64,000 nt of DNA from Actinacidiphila acididurans (GTDB taxonomy: Bacteria; Actinomycetota; Actinomycetes; Streptomycetales; Streptomycetaceae), in NCBI RefSeq assembly GCF_016918855.1, contig NZ_JADKYB010000008.1:124001-188000 (forward strand), written 5' to 3'. This document shows positions 46,796-56,145 of this stretch, one piece after another. A program made the position numbers and the translations under genes. The notes below the pieces were generated by a model. It worked only from the letters and a program-made list of their open reading frames with translations. It was not told the DNA's origin and made no database searches. The number at the start of each line of letters is the position of its first letter. Position 1 is the stretch's first letter.

Positions 46796-48112
46796 TCAGA
46801 AGGCGCCGAGGCCGTTCGGCGTGCCCAGCCCCGTAGGACCGTCGTACCCGGGCATGCCGTTGCACAGGTTGTCGCCGCCGCAGTCGAATCCGTACGCCCC
46901 GTTGGAGCCGCTGGTCACGTCGTTCAGGTGGCCGGCGTGGCTGTAGAGGCGGGAGGCGTCGGGGAAGTCGCCGGGGCTTCCGGCCAGGGCGATGACGGCC
47001 GCCACGATCGGGGAGGCGAGGCTGGTGCCGCCGGCCTCGACCCAGCCGGGGTTCCCGAAGGTGCCGGGAGTGGTGTCGTAGACGGCGAGCCCCCCGGTGT
47101 TGGGGTCGGAGTCGGCGGACACGTCGGCGGTGACGCGGCCCGGGCAGTCGGGGACGTCCGTCTGCCAGGCGGGCTTGTCGAGCCAGGCCGAGCAGCCGCT
47201 GCTCGACTCGCCCCAGGCCGTCTCGGACCAGCCCCGCGCGGTTCCCGGGTCCCGGACCAGCGACGTGCCGCCGACGGCCGTCACCGTGGGCAGCACGGCG
47301 GGGAACTTCGGTACCGAGAAGCCGAGGTCGCCCGAGGCGGCGGTGATCGCCACCCCGGGGTGGCTGTAGGCGGAGGCGTACGCGAACATCCCGTATCCCT
47401 CGTCTTCCCCGTAGCTGTTGGAGATCTCGGTGGCGCCGAGGCGGGCGGCGGTGTTCACCGCGGCGGCCATGTCGGCGTCGCCGTTGCTGTCCGCCTCCAC
47501 CAGCAGGATGCGGCAGCCCGGGCAGACCGCGGACACCGCGTCCAGGTCGAGTGCGGTCTCCAGACTCCAGCCGGTGTACTGGTCGCTGGCCGGGTAGCCG
47601 GCCTGCTGTCCCTTCTGGTTGACCTTGGTGAAGCAGCCGTTGGCGGTGGTGCAGGCAGGCAGCCCGTAGGTGGTGCGGTAGACCGCGAGGTCGGCCTCGG
47701 CAGTCGGGTTGTCATAGGCCTCGACGAGGGCGACGGTCTGCCCACTGCCCCCGGCGGAGGGCAGGTTGTAGGCGGAGCGGATGTCGGCCGGGCTGTACCC
47801 GGTCGGCAGCGCGGTCGTGTTGTCCGCGGCCCCGCCGGCGGCGTGCGCGGTGCGGCCCCTGACGCCGAGGCCGCCGTGCACGTCGGTGCGGACCAGGGCC
47901 ATGCAGCGGACCCGTCCGGGCGCGGTCGCGGGACAGGCGTCCTGGACGTTCGAGGGGAGCCGGCCGTGCTGTGTCGTGGACGTGCTCTGTTGCTGCGGTG
48001 TGTGGGCCGCGGGGTTGGCAGCCGCTGCCCCGGGCGCTGCGAAGATGGCGATCGCGGCCAGTGCGGCGGGTATCGCCGCGGCCGGGAAGAGGCGTCTCAT
48101 ACGGGTTCTCAT
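46796..48112 (-). CDS. Secreted S53 sedolisin (cassette 1)
   Basis: A 438-residue exported serine-carboxyl peptidase. After a signal peptide (AAAIPAALAAIAIFAAPGAA) only about 75 residues precede the catalytic fold, so the roughly 180-residue activation prodomain of classical sedolisins is absent. Catalytic residues are visible: Glu185 and Asp189 (ETALD), oxyanion Asp262 (SGDLGF), Ser364 (GGTSLASP). Cysteines in CTTANGC and CPGC probably pair. The C-terminal DVSADSDPNT and GPTGLGTPNG belong to the Ca-binding end. The start is ATG 48112 (ATG 48100 possible). It lies 14 bp after the companion gene and is surely cotranscribed. These enzymes usually act at acidic pH. Confidence 0.88.
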   Translation of the reverse strand: MRTRMRRLFPAAAIPAALAAIAIFAAPGAAAANPAAHTPQQQSTSTTQHGRLPSNVQDACPATAPGRVRCMALVRTDVHGGLGVRGRTAHAAGGAADNTTALPTGYSPADIRSAYNLPSAGGSGQTVALVEAYDNPTAEADLAVYRTTYGLPACTTANGCFTKVNQKGQQAGYPASDQYTGWSLETALDLDAVSAVCPGCRILLVEADSNGDADMAAAVNTAARLGATEISNSYGEDEGYGMFAYASAYSHPGVAITAASGDLGFSVPKFPAVLPTVTAVGGTSLVRDPGTARGWSETAWGESSSGCSAWLDKPAWQTDVPDCPGRVTADVSADSDPNTGGLAVYDTTPGTFGNPGWVEAGGTSLASPIVAAVIALAGSPGDFPDASRLYSHAGHLNDVTSGSNGAYGFDCGGDNLCNGMPGYDGPTGLGTPNGLGAF

Positions 48113-48126
48113 TTCTTCCGGCCGGA

Positions 48127-50532
48127 TCAGCGCGCGTTCGCGGCGATGGCGTAGGCGTTGTCGACGACCTGGGTGATCGACCCGCCGTCGGCGTCGGTGG
48201 CGGTCACGCGCAGTGCGGGGCTCGTCCCCCGGGCGGAGGCCGGGTTGGGCCAGTGCGCGGTGTAGTGGCCGTCCTGCCCGCCGACCACCGCGTGCTGCCA
48301 GGTGGTGCCGCCGTCGAAGGACACGTCCACCGAGGCGGAGGTGATCGCGGCGTGCGACCCGATGCCGTCGTAGGTCAGGTGGCCGACATCCAGCTTCAGT
48401 TGCTGCACCGGGGCGTCGCTGGTGTTCAGCTCGTCCGTGTCCAGCTGGTAGTTGAGCGTCAGCACGGGCAGGATCTCGCAGGCGCCCTGGACGGGGAACT
48501 CCTCGCACTGGTAGCCGGAGGGCAGCGCCATGTCCGCCGGCGGCTGCGACTTGTAGGCGAATCTGAACGTCAGATCCGTGTGTGTGGAGGTCGCCTGGCT
48601 GTACTGGGGCGTCCGGGGCGACACCGCGGTGTCGTACACCAGGCGGTACGTCCTCGGCTCGGCCGGGGTGCTGCCCGCCGCGAACGTGTGGTCGTCGATG
48701 CAGGCCCCCCCGTATTCGGACTCTTGCCCGTCGATGTAGCAGACCGCGCTCTCGTCGAGGTACCGGATGCCGGACGCGGCCTGCTGGGTGTCCTGGGCGT
48801 CGCCGGGGTAGAGCGCGACCACCTTGTTCTCGTCCGCGTTCTCGGTGACGCACGCCTCGCAGTTCTCGTACAGGGCGTCCGGCCGTGGCAGGTGCTGGCC
48901 CCACTGCGGTGTCAGCGGTCCGCGGCCCCAGTCCGTCGAGTACACGTGGCCGCCGGCGTAGGTGCGCGGGTCGGCCATGGTCGAGTTGAGGCTGTAGCCC
49001 GGGCCGATGCTCGAGTTGAAGATCCAGTCGCCGCCGTCCGCGGTGCCGACGTAGTCGGTGAAGTCCCCTGGCGCCTCGCGCCGCAGCAGGTCACTCGGCT
49101 GGGACGCGGCCATCTCCGCCGGCAGGACCGGGTCGATGGGGGCCTTGGAGAACTCGAAGGTCGCGGGCGTCTGCGCGGGGTCGGCGTAGATGTGCTGGTG
49201 GACGGTGGCCAGGTCGCGGTCGCGCACCTCATACGGGCCCTTCGGGACCTGGTTGTCCCAGCCGAACGCCAGGTCGTACCGGTAGGGATAGGCGCTCTCG
49301 CCGGGATACGGGAAGTCGCCCCCGGTCGACGGCGCGATGCCGTCCCACTGGACGAAGTAGCGCAGCCTTCCGGCAGCCGGGCCCGAGGCCGTCGGTGCGA
49401 CGTACACATCGGTTCCCGGCTCGCCCTGGAAGTCGGTCCCCTTCGCGCCGTTGACCATCGCCGATATGACGTCCCACTGCCCGGTCGTGCTCTGCAGGCC
49501 CCAGGCCACGGTCTGGTTGATCTGCCGGGCCGGCCGCGGGGTGGCCGCCGTGGAGCGCGTCGTGGCGCTCTTCTCGTCCAGGCTCACCGTGGTGACGGCG
49601 CCGCTGCCGGCGGCGACGGTGAAGGCGGAGGACGCATAGCGCAGTTCCGTCGGGTTGCCCTGCTCGTCGAACTCGACGAACTGGGCGACCGCGAAGTAGT
49701 GGCCTTCCGGCACGGCGATCCGGGCGATCCCGTCGACGGAGGCCAGCGTGGTCGACACGGCCTCGAACGAGTCCATGTCCCACAGCCTGATGATCGCGTC
49801 CGCCGGGCCGGTCAGGCCCTGGGTGTCGAACTGCGCGATCTGGTACGCGTGCTGCGGGGTCACCCCCTGGCCGGGCGCGGCGGCGGCCAGCGCCACCCGG
49901 TTCACGCCGGGCAGCGGAGTGGTGCCGGCGGGCCTGCCGGCAGCGAGGTCGGCGGCGATCCGGCCGCGCAGGTACGCGGCGAACTCCTGGGCCGAGGAGG
50001 GGGTCATGTAGCCCACGGCGCTGATGCCGGCACCGGAGGAGGTGAGGGTGATCCCGGGCGGCGGGGTCGCGCCGGCGCTGCTGAACGACAGCGCCACGGG
50101 GATCCTCGCCCCGTCGGTGATGTTGTCGCGCGCCAGCGCGGAGACGTCGAACAGCGTCCAGTCCAGCGACCGGCCGGCGTACGGGGCGGCCACCGCGGGC
50201 ACGATGTAGCGGTCGCCGTTCGCTCCGGTGTAGTTCAGCGCCGGGCCGCCGTCCTGAACCACCTGCGTGCCGTCGGCGCGCACCAGGACCTTTCCGCCGG
50301 TCAGCGTCGTGACGGTCTGCCCGCTCCCGGAGGTCTGCGCGCTGCCGGGAGCCTGCGCTCCGGCGGCCGTCGGTGCGGCGGCCTCGGTGGACGAATCGGC
50401 CTGCGCGGGCGCCGCGTTGAGCGCCGCGGTCAGCGACACCGCAAGCAGCGGCGCGGCGAACACGGCCAGCCACCGCGTGGCCCGGCGACTCACCCCCGCA
50501 GGCGGCCGCGGGCGACGTCTGGAGTCACTCAT
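48127..50532 (-). CDS. Secreted S8-peptidase-like companion without catalytic core (cassette 1)
   Basis: An 801-residue exported protein (signal WLAVFAAPLLAVSLTAALNA, cleavage near AQA-DS). Its first part, VTTLTGGKVLVRADG, then RYIVPAVAAPYAGRSLDWTL and FDVSALA, matches the prodomain region of Streptomyces S8 subtilase-type peptidases. The later part (AIIRLWDMDSFEAVSTTLAS, AVPEGHYFAVAQF, and the ending VSFDGGTTW, VTATDADGGSITQVV, NAYAI) matches their C-terminal domains. No Asp/His/Ser triad motif lies between. It is related to the protein at 54131-56113, which holds the same place in cassette 2. Inhibitor, chaperone or adaptor of the sedolisin are all possible; none is proven. Confidence 0.75.
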   Translation of the reverse strand: MSDSRRRPRPPAGVSRRATRWLAVFAAPLLAVSLTAALNAAPAQADSSTEAAAPTAAGAQAPGSAQTSGSGQTVTTLTGGKVLVRADGTQVVQDGGPALNYTGANGDRYIVPAVAAPYAGRSLDWTLFDVSALARDNITDGARIPVALSFSSAGATPPPGITLTSSGAGISAVGYMTPSSAQEFAAYLRGRIAADLAAGRPAGTTPLPGVNRVALAAAAPGQGVTPQHAYQIAQFDTQGLTGPADAIIRLWDMDSFEAVSTTLASVDGIARIAVPEGHYFAVAQFVEFDEQGNPTELRYASSAFTVAAGSGAVTTVSLDEKSATTRSTAATPRPARQINQTVAWGLQSTTGQWDVISAMVNGAKGTDFQGEPGTDVYVAPTASGPAAGRLRYFVQWDGIAPSTGGDFPYPGESAYPYRYDLAFGWDNQVPKGPYEVRDRDLATVHQHIYADPAQTPATFEFSKAPIDPVLPAEMAASQPSDLLRREAPGDFTDYVGTADGGDWIFNSSIGPGYSLNSTMADPRTYAGGHVYSTDWGRGPLTPQWGQHLPRPDALYENCEACVTENADENKVVALYPGDAQDTQQAASGIRYLDESAVCYIDGQESEYGGACIDDHTFAAGSTPAEPRTYRLVYDTAVSPRTPQYSQATSTHTDLTFRFAYKSQPPADMALPSGYQCEEFPVQGACEILPVLTLNYQLDTDELNTSDAPVQQLKLDVGHLTYDGIGSHAAITSASVDVSFDGGTTWQHAVVGGQDGHYTAHWPNPASARGTSPALRVTATDADGGSITQVVDNAYAIAANAR

Positions 50533-50662
50533 CAGTCAACCTCTCCTTGTGTCAGGACATGCGGTTTCGGCAGCGTCGACCGGCGCGCTCGGTGCCTTGC
50601 GCTGCTGCGACGATCCAACCGGTGACTCTGGTCCCGGCGAGCCCGGCCAACCATCCGGCGGA

Positions 50663-53656
50663 TCACCTATTTTTGGGCCGCGGGCTGCCGCGCCCCTGGT
50701 CACGGGCGTCCGGCTGGGTAAACTCTGCGTTACCCGGGCCCGCGCCGGTGGCGAGCACCGCCAGCGCGGTGCGCGAGGAGACGCCGAGCTTGCGCATCGC
50801 GGAACTCAGGTGCTGGGCGACCGTCTTGGGGGACAGGAACAGCGCCTCGGCGATCTGCCGGTTGCTGCGTCCGGTGGCCACCAGGCGGGTGACCTCCAGC
50901 TCCCGGGGCGACAACCGGTCGCCGTAGCCGCGCCGGCCGCCGCGCCGGGGCCGCTTCGCCGCGACTCCGTGCTCGCGCAACGTGGCCACCACTCGGTCCG
51001 CGTCGCCGAGCGCGCCCAGCCGGATCAGCCGTTCCCGCACGTCGGCCAGCAGGGACAACGCGGCTTCGGTCTGTCCCGCGGCGATCAGGCAGCCGGCCTG
51101 CCGCTCCTGGGCCAGCAGCGCCTCGTAGGGCCGGGGAAGGGCCTGCCAGGCCGCGGCCGCGCGGGCGAACAGGCGGGCGGCCGGGACCCGTTCGCCCCGC
51201 GCCTCGGCCAGGATCGCCCTGCACGTGGCCAGCCCCGCCCGCGGCGCCGGCGCGTCGCGGCCGCGCAGCCCCCGGGCGAACGCCGCGGTGAGTTTCCCGG
51301 CCTCGTCGACGCGGCCGGCGGCGGCCAGCGCGGCCACCCGCGCCGGCCCGAGCTCCGCCGCCCAGATCCAGGTGCGTTTACGGGCGATGACGGCGGCCGG
51401 TTCCTCGGTGATCTCCAGCGCCTCCTCGACGCGGCCGCCGGCCAGCACCAGCCGGGACAGCGCCGCGGCCGGCTCCATCGAGTCCGCCAGCGCGCCGCTG
51501 CGCATCTCCTCGTCCAGCACCAGCCGCAGCCGCTCGGCGGCCGGCGCGTACGCTCCGGCGGCGGCTTGCAGCAGCCCCGTGATCAGGAGCGACTCCAGCC
51601 GGGCCAGCGCGAGGATGTCCTCGCTGTCGGCCAGCGCGGCGGCCCGCTCTGCGAGCCCGTCCCACGCGCCGGTGAACCAGTCCAGATGCGCCCGGGTCAC
51701 CAGGGCGGCGGACTGATAGCGCCGGTACCGGCGGCGGTCGGCCAGCGCGAGGGCCCGGTCCAGCCGCCGCGCGGCGACGGCGTACCGGCCCCACACCATG
51801 GCCATGTCGCCGATGTTCAGGTTCGCGCGGGTGATCTGCTGCCGCTCCGCCGAGACCGCGGCGTCGTCGGGGATCCGGGCCTCGTGCGCCCACCCGTCCG
51901 TCTCACCCAGCATGAGCCGCGCGGTCGCCTGGTCCGCGGCGAAGCCGAGCCGGTCCGCGGCCGTCATCGACGGCACCTCCAGCTCGGCCGCGCGCTCCAG
52001 CCACCGCAGGTGGGCCGAGACCGGCCAGCTGCTGCTGCGCGGCCAGCCCAGCCGCATCATCGCCCGGGCGGCCTCGGCCGGATCGTGGGCCAGGTGCGGG
52101 ATCGCCCGCTTCAGCTCGGCGCGGCCCGCGTCGTCCTCGCCCATGAACAGAAGCACGTTGCCGAGTTGTACGCGGACGTCCGCCTCCTGGCCGGGCGCCA
52201 GCACTTCGGAGTCCAGGGCGGCGCGAAGCGGCGGCACCAGCTCCCGGAACCGGGCCGGTCCCGCGAAGGACGCGAACGGGAACTTCTTGATCAGCCGGAC
52301 CGTCGCCGCGGCCGGCAGGCCGGCATTGACGACCAGGTCGTGCAGCAGGGCGCCGGCCGTCGTCTCGTCGCCCGACGCGAGCGCCAGGTCGGCGGCGTCC
52401 TCGCCGTACCGGCACCACTCGCCCTTCTCACCGGCCTGACGGAAGTGGTCGGCGAGCTCGGCGACGGGCCGCGGCGCCAGGCGCTCCAGCGTCCGCCCGG
52501 CGCGCCGGTGCAGCGTGCGGCGGCGCGGCGGCGGGACCGCGTCGTACACCGCCTGACGGGCCAGCACGTGCCGGAACGCCACCTGTCCCCAGCCGTCGTC
52601 GTCCAGCAGTCCGCCGTCGATGGCCTCGCACAGGCCCGCCTGCGCCCGCCCCGCCGTAAGCCCCGCCACCGCCCGCAGCGTCGCCTCGTCGGCCGGCCGG
52701 CCGATCACCGCCGCGGCGCGCAGCATCGCCTGCGCCTCGGGGCCGTGCCGTCCCAGCCGTTCCAGCACCATGTCACGGACGGTGGCCGGAACGCCGATCT
52801 CGTCGAGGTGCCGGCGCTCCCACCCGCCACCGCGGAAGCTCAGGTCCGCCCGGTCGGCCATGAGCCGCACCGACCCCTCCACCGCCAGCGGCACGCCGTC
52901 GGTCCGCCGGTGCACGAATCCCGCGAAGCCGTCGGAGACGTGCTCCCCGGCCAGCATCGACGACACCAGCCGGGCGGTGCCGGCCACATCGAGCGGGCCG
53001 AGGGCCAGCCGCAGCCTTCCCGCGGCCGACGCCGAATCCGCGGCGAGCCGGGTGGCCAGCCGCCGCAGCAGCGACCCGCTCGGTACGTCCTCCGGCCGGC
53101 AGGTCACCACCAGGCCCACGGGCTGCGGCACGGCGGAGGCCAGGAACAGCAGGAACTCCAGCGTCGCCTCGTCCGCCCAGTGCACGTCCTCCACGGCCAG
53201 CACCGTCACCCGCAGACACCGCAACAGCTCGGCCAGCGCCCGGAACACCCGGTGCCGGACCGCCGTCGCGTCCTCGGCCGGCCCCGGCGCGGCCGGCAGG
53301 TCCGCGGCCCACTCCGGGAACAGCGGCCGCAGCGCCCCGGCCAGCGGGCTGAGCGGCAGTCCCGCCACCGTGCCGGTCGCCTGCCGTACCGCGTCGACCA
53401 TGGGGCCAAGGGTCTGCGGGCGGTGCAGCGGGGGACAGCGCGCCACCAGCACCCGGTCCGCCCGGGCCGCCGGCGTGGCCAGGTACTCCCGCAGCAGCCT
53501 GCTCTTGCCGATTCCGGCCTCGCCCTCGATCCACACCACGGCCGGCGGCGCGGCGAGCGCCCGCTCGATTTCGGCCGTCTCGCGCTCGCGGCCCACGAAT
53601 TCCGGAGGCCGCACGACCGCCGTCTGACCAGTGCCACCAGGTTCGGAAACCTCCAT
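50663..53656 (-). CDS. LAL-type LuxR regulator with ATPase domain
   Basis: A 997-residue paralogue of the regulator at 43694-46621. Walker A GEAGIGKS is again at residues 45-52, Walker B is [11 protein letters not shown], and the C-terminal HTH reads [20 protein letters not shown] then [18 protein letters not shown]. It lies between the two sedolisin cassettes: upstream of, and codirectional with, cassette 1 (130-bp gap) and divergent from cassette 2. This position makes it the likely activator of one or both. ATG 53656 (MEVSEPGG) is chosen over one 51 bp upstream, as AAAGG precedes it. Confidence 0.92.
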   Translation of the reverse strand: MEVSEPGGTGQTAVVRPPEFVGRERETAEIERALAAPPAVVWIEGEAGIGKSRLLREYLATPAARADRVLVARCPPLHRPQTLGPMVDAVRQATGTVAGLPLSPLAGALRPLFPEWAADLPAAPGPAEDATAVRHRVFRALAELLRCLRVTVLAVEDVHWADEATLEFLLFLASAVPQPVGLVVTCRPEDVPSGSLLRRLATRLAADSASAAGRLRLALGPLDVAGTARLVSSMLAGEHVSDGFAGFVHRRTDGVPLAVEGSVRLMADRADLSFRGGGWERRHLDEIGVPATVRDMVLERLGRHGPEAQAMLRAAAVIGRPADEATLRAVAGLTAGRAQAGLCEAIDGGLLDDDGWGQVAFRHVLARQAVYDAVPPPRRRTLHRRAGRTLERLAPRPVAELADHFRQAGEKGEWCRYGEDAADLALASGDETTAGALLHDLVVNAGLPAAATVRLIKKFPFASFAGPARFRELVPPLRAALDSEVLAPGQEADVRVQLGNVLLFMGEDDAGRAELKRAIPHLAHDPAEAARAMMRLGWPRSSSWPVSAHLRWLERAAELEVPSMTAADRLGFAADQATARLMLGETDGWAHEARIPDDAAVSAERQQITRANLNIGDMAMVWGRYAVAARRLDRALALADRRRYRRYQSAALVTRAHLDWFTGAWDGLAERAAALADSEDILALARLESLLITGLLQAAAGAYAPAAERLRLVLDEEMRSGALADSMEPAAALSRLVLAGGRVEEALEITEEPAAVIARKRTWIWAAELGPARVAALAAAGRVDEAGKLTAAFARGLRGRDAPAPRAGLATCRAILAEARGERVPAARLFARAAAAWQALPRPYEALLAQERQAGCLIAAGQTEAALSLLADVRERLIRLGALGDADRVVATLREHGVAAKRPRRGGRRGYGDRLSPRELEVTRLVATGRSNRQIAEALFLSPKTVAQHLSSAMRKLGVSSRTALAVLATGAGPGNAEFTQPDARDQGRGSPRPKNR

Positions 53657-53802
53657 GCCGGCCTTTCGTTCCTTGCCGATTGCCCAGGCAGGAGGATATT
53701 GCGCCACGCGGCAGGGCCCGTTGGGCCGTCGTGGGCCGGCCCCGTGCGGGGGGCGGCGGTGTCGTCCGGGCGGGGCGTGGTACGGCCGGGCGGGGCCGAA
53801 CT

Positions 53803-53819
53803 TTAGGTCACTTGACTCA
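53803..53819. promoter_or_regulatory. Operator-like word in the divergent LuxR/cassette 2 spacer
   Basis: TTAGGTCACTTGACTCA matches each of the words at 3297-3313 and 4442-4458 in 13 of 17 positions. It sits in the 242-bp spacer between the LuxR gene and the proline-rich ORF. No convincing -10 box is paired with its TTGACT. It could be a distant site for the TetR at 3364 or a chance match. Confidence 0.3.
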
Positions 53820-53898
53820 TCGCCGGGTGGCCGAGGCGGTGGCCATACTCACCCGTCAAGCACCGCCTCCCCCGCGACAGCAAACGGAGAACAGCACC

Positions 53899-54087
53899 GT
53901 GAGCCGATCTGGTGAGGACGCCCCGGACGACGGGCGCCCGGCCGGACCGCAGCCCCCGGACGGCCCGACACCGCCCGGGGAAGAGCAGCCCCCGACACCC
54001 CGGACCCCGACATCCCCGCCCCCGACTCCCGGCCCCTCGGCGGACCCGGACGACGACGACCCCTTCACGGACTACGAACCCCTGTGA
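53899..54087 (+). CDS. Small proline-rich acidic protein
   Basis: A 62-residue ORF starting at GTG 53899 after CGGAGA, ending 43 bp before the companion gene of cassette 2. About a third of residues are proline (PPGEEQPPTPRTPTSPPPTP) and the C-terminus is strongly acidic with aromatics (DPDDDDPFTDYEPL). It has no signal peptide, membrane segment or cysteine. I do not recognise it. Its place as first gene of the cassette 2 transcription unit argues for a real, cotranscribed product. Cassette 1 has no counterpart in its 130-bp upstream gap. Confidence 0.55.
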   Translation: MSRSGEDAPDDGRPAGPQPPDGPTPPGEEQPPTPRTPTSPPPTPGPSADPDDDDPFTDYEPL

Positions 54088-54130
54088 CCGGCCGGCCAAG
54101 TGACCCCGCGCACCGAAAGGTGACCACGTT

Positions 54131-56113
54131 TTGAAACGACCCATACCCCTGATCGGGCACCGCAGGAGCCCGCTGTGGGCCCTCGGACTCGCCGCGGCCT
54201 GCGGGCTGTTCGTCGTGCCCGCCTCCCACGCGCAGGACGCGGCGCCCGCCGCCTTCACCCGGACGCCCGCCGCCCCGGCCGCCGCCGCGAACTGCCGGGT
54301 CACCCTGCTCGGCGGCATCAAGGCCACGGTCACCCCGAACGGTGCCCGACTCGCCGACCCGGCTGCCGCCGCCGGCCTCACGATGCTGAGCTACCGCAGC
54401 GGGGGCCACCAGTACCTCGTCCCGTCGTACGTCGCCGCCCAAGCGGGGACGAAGAACCTGGCCGGCTACGACACGACCGCGCTCGCCCAGCAGGCATGCG
54501 GCGCGGACGCGTTCGCGCCGGCCGGGGCGCAGACGGCTCCGGCCGGCCACGGCGCGTACACCATGGCCCGGCTCACCACCCACGTGATCGCCACCACCGG
54601 ACGGCCCGGGGGCGGCATCGTCCTCCTCATCAACGCCGACCACACCACCTACGCCGACCAGGCCTTCGGTGTCGTCGGCGGCACCGTGAAGGTCTCCGTG
54701 CCCACCGGCCACTACGAGGCCGTCTTCTACGACGGCTCGCACGTCACCGTCGCGCCCGAGGTGACGGTCACGGACGGGACCGGCATCACCCTGGACGCCC
54801 GCACCGCGACCCACACGATCCCGGCGCCGACCACCCCGCGCCCGGCGACGCTCACCAACTCCGAGCTGTCCCTCTACCGCAGCGACGGCACGGCGAGCGG
54901 CGACGCCGGGGCACCGGTCCTCCAGCTCCTGCAGACGGGCTCCGCTCCGTTCGGCGACACGATCAACACCACGACGGGCGTCAAGTACGGCCGGTTCGAG
55001 GCCGTGACCACCGCGGACCTGGCCTCGCCGGCCGGCACAGCGCAGCCGTACGCCTACCACATCGCCAACACCTACGACCACCTGCCGAGTTCCTACTCGA
55101 CCTCGGTCGATCCGTCGTCGCTGGCAACGGTCACGCGGACCTACTCCGCGCCCGCCGCAGCGACCGGCATCGACATCCTGGCCGACAACGTGACGCCGGT
55201 GTGGGCGGCCAGGGCCGGCACGCAGACCCTCACCTCGTTCGAGGTGTTCACCCCCGGCACGGTGCGCACGGAGTACTTCAGCCAGCCCGCCGGCCTCGAC
55301 TGGCGCACCCAGTTCGAGGACGAGCAGACGGCCGTCACGTTCACCGGCAAGGACACCGTCTACCGTCCCGGCACCCGGAGTTCCGAGACCTGGCAGGCCG
55401 GCGCCCCGCACCCGAGCACTCAGCTCGACACCGGGACCGGCGCCGTCAACTGCGGCGCGTGCGCGAGTGCGGACGCCATGTCCTTCTTCATCGGCTCCGA
55501 CGGCGACAGCAACCCCGGCACCATCGGTCAGGGTTTCGACGAGACCAGCACCGTCACCCTCGACCGTGACGGCAAGCTCCTGGCCACCGGCACCGGCGGC
55601 CTGTTCGGCGTCGGCGTCCCCGTCCCGTCCGGCCGCGCCACCTACCGGCTGGAGGAGCAGACCGCACGCAACAGCGGGACCCTGTCGCCCAGCACCGACA
55701 CGATGTGGACCTTCACCGCCGACCCGGGCAAGGGCAAGGCCCTGCCGGACCGGGTGCACTGCGCCGGCCTGACCGGCTCCTGCGCCGCGCTGCCGCTGCT
55801 GTTCGCCGCCACCGACACCGACGCGGACGTCCAGCACCGGCTCACCGCCGGCCGGCACACCGTCGACCTCCACGTGACGCACGAGCAGTACGCCAACGCC
55901 CCGGCGGTCACCGGTGCGCGGCTCCAGGTGTCGTACGACGGCGGCAAGAACTGGCAGAGCCTGCGGGTGACGGGGAGCAACGGCACCTACCGGGCCGACT
56001 ACACCGTCCCGGCCGGCGCGGTCGGCGGCACCGTCTCCTTCGAGCTCGCCGCCTGGGACGACCTGGGCAACCGGATCGACCAGGTGCTGCCGAGCGCCTA
56101 CGGGGTGCGGTGA
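54131..56113 (+). CDS. Secreted S8-peptidase-like companion without catalytic core (cassette 2)
   Basis: A 660-residue exported protein (signal SPLWALGLAAACGLFVVPAS). Like the cassette 1 companion it begins with the S8-type prodomain pattern (VTLLGGIKATVTPNG, HQYLVPSYVAAQAG, YDTTALA), continues with GGIVLLINADHTTYADQAFG and VPTGHYEAVFYDG, and ends with the same terminal beta domain (LQVSYDGGKNW, AWDDLGNRIDQVLPSAYG). No subtilase Asp, His or Ser motif is present. Cysteines in CGACAS and CAGLTGSCAA probably form disulfides. The start is TTG 54131 with GAAAGG upstream. The sedolisin gene follows after 32 bp. Confidence 0.75.
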   Translation: MKRPIPLIGHRRSPLWALGLAAACGLFVVPASHAQDAAPAAFTRTPAAPAAAANCRVTLLGGIKATVTPNGARLADPAAAAGLTMLSYRSGGHQYLVPSYVAAQAGTKNLAGYDTTALAQQACGADAFAPAGAQTAPAGHGAYTMARLTTHVIATTGRPGGGIVLLINADHTTYADQAFGVVGGTVKVSVPTGHYEAVFYDGSHVTVAPEVTVTDGTGITLDARTATHTIPAPTTPRPATLTNSELSLYRSDGTASGDAGAPVLQLLQTGSAPFGDTINTTTGVKYGRFEAVTTADLASPAGTAQPYAYHIANTYDHLPSSYSTSVDPSSLATVTRTYSAPAAATGIDILADNVTPVWAARAGTQTLTSFEVFTPGTVRTEYFSQPAGLDWRTQFEDEQTAVTFTGKDTVYRPGTRSSETWQAGAPHPSTQLDTGTGAVNCGACASADAMSFFIGSDGDSNPGTIGQGFDETSTVTLDRDGKLLATGTGGLFGVGVPVPSGRATYRLEEQTARNSGTLSPSTDTMWTFTADPGKGKALPDRVHCAGLTGSCAALPLLFAATDTDADVQHRLTAGRHTVDLHVTHEQYANAPAVTGARLQVSYDGGKNWQSLRVTGSNGTYRADYTVPAGAVGGTVSFELAAWDDLGNRIDQVLPSAYGVR

Positions 56114-56145
56114 CCGTGACCACCACAGCTTCTCAGGAGCCTTCT

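Noticed and set aside
46796..48904. A 702-codon sedolisin with a long N-terminal extension that might be a prodomain
   Set aside because: The extension (beyond 48112) is the antiphase shadow of the companion gene, with Arg-rich text, and the signal peptide begins at MRTRMRRLF.
54065..55882. A 605-codon open frame antisense to the second companion gene
   Set aside because: Arg/Gly/Val-rich shadow; the plus strand has signal peptide, ribosome site and homology to the other companion.
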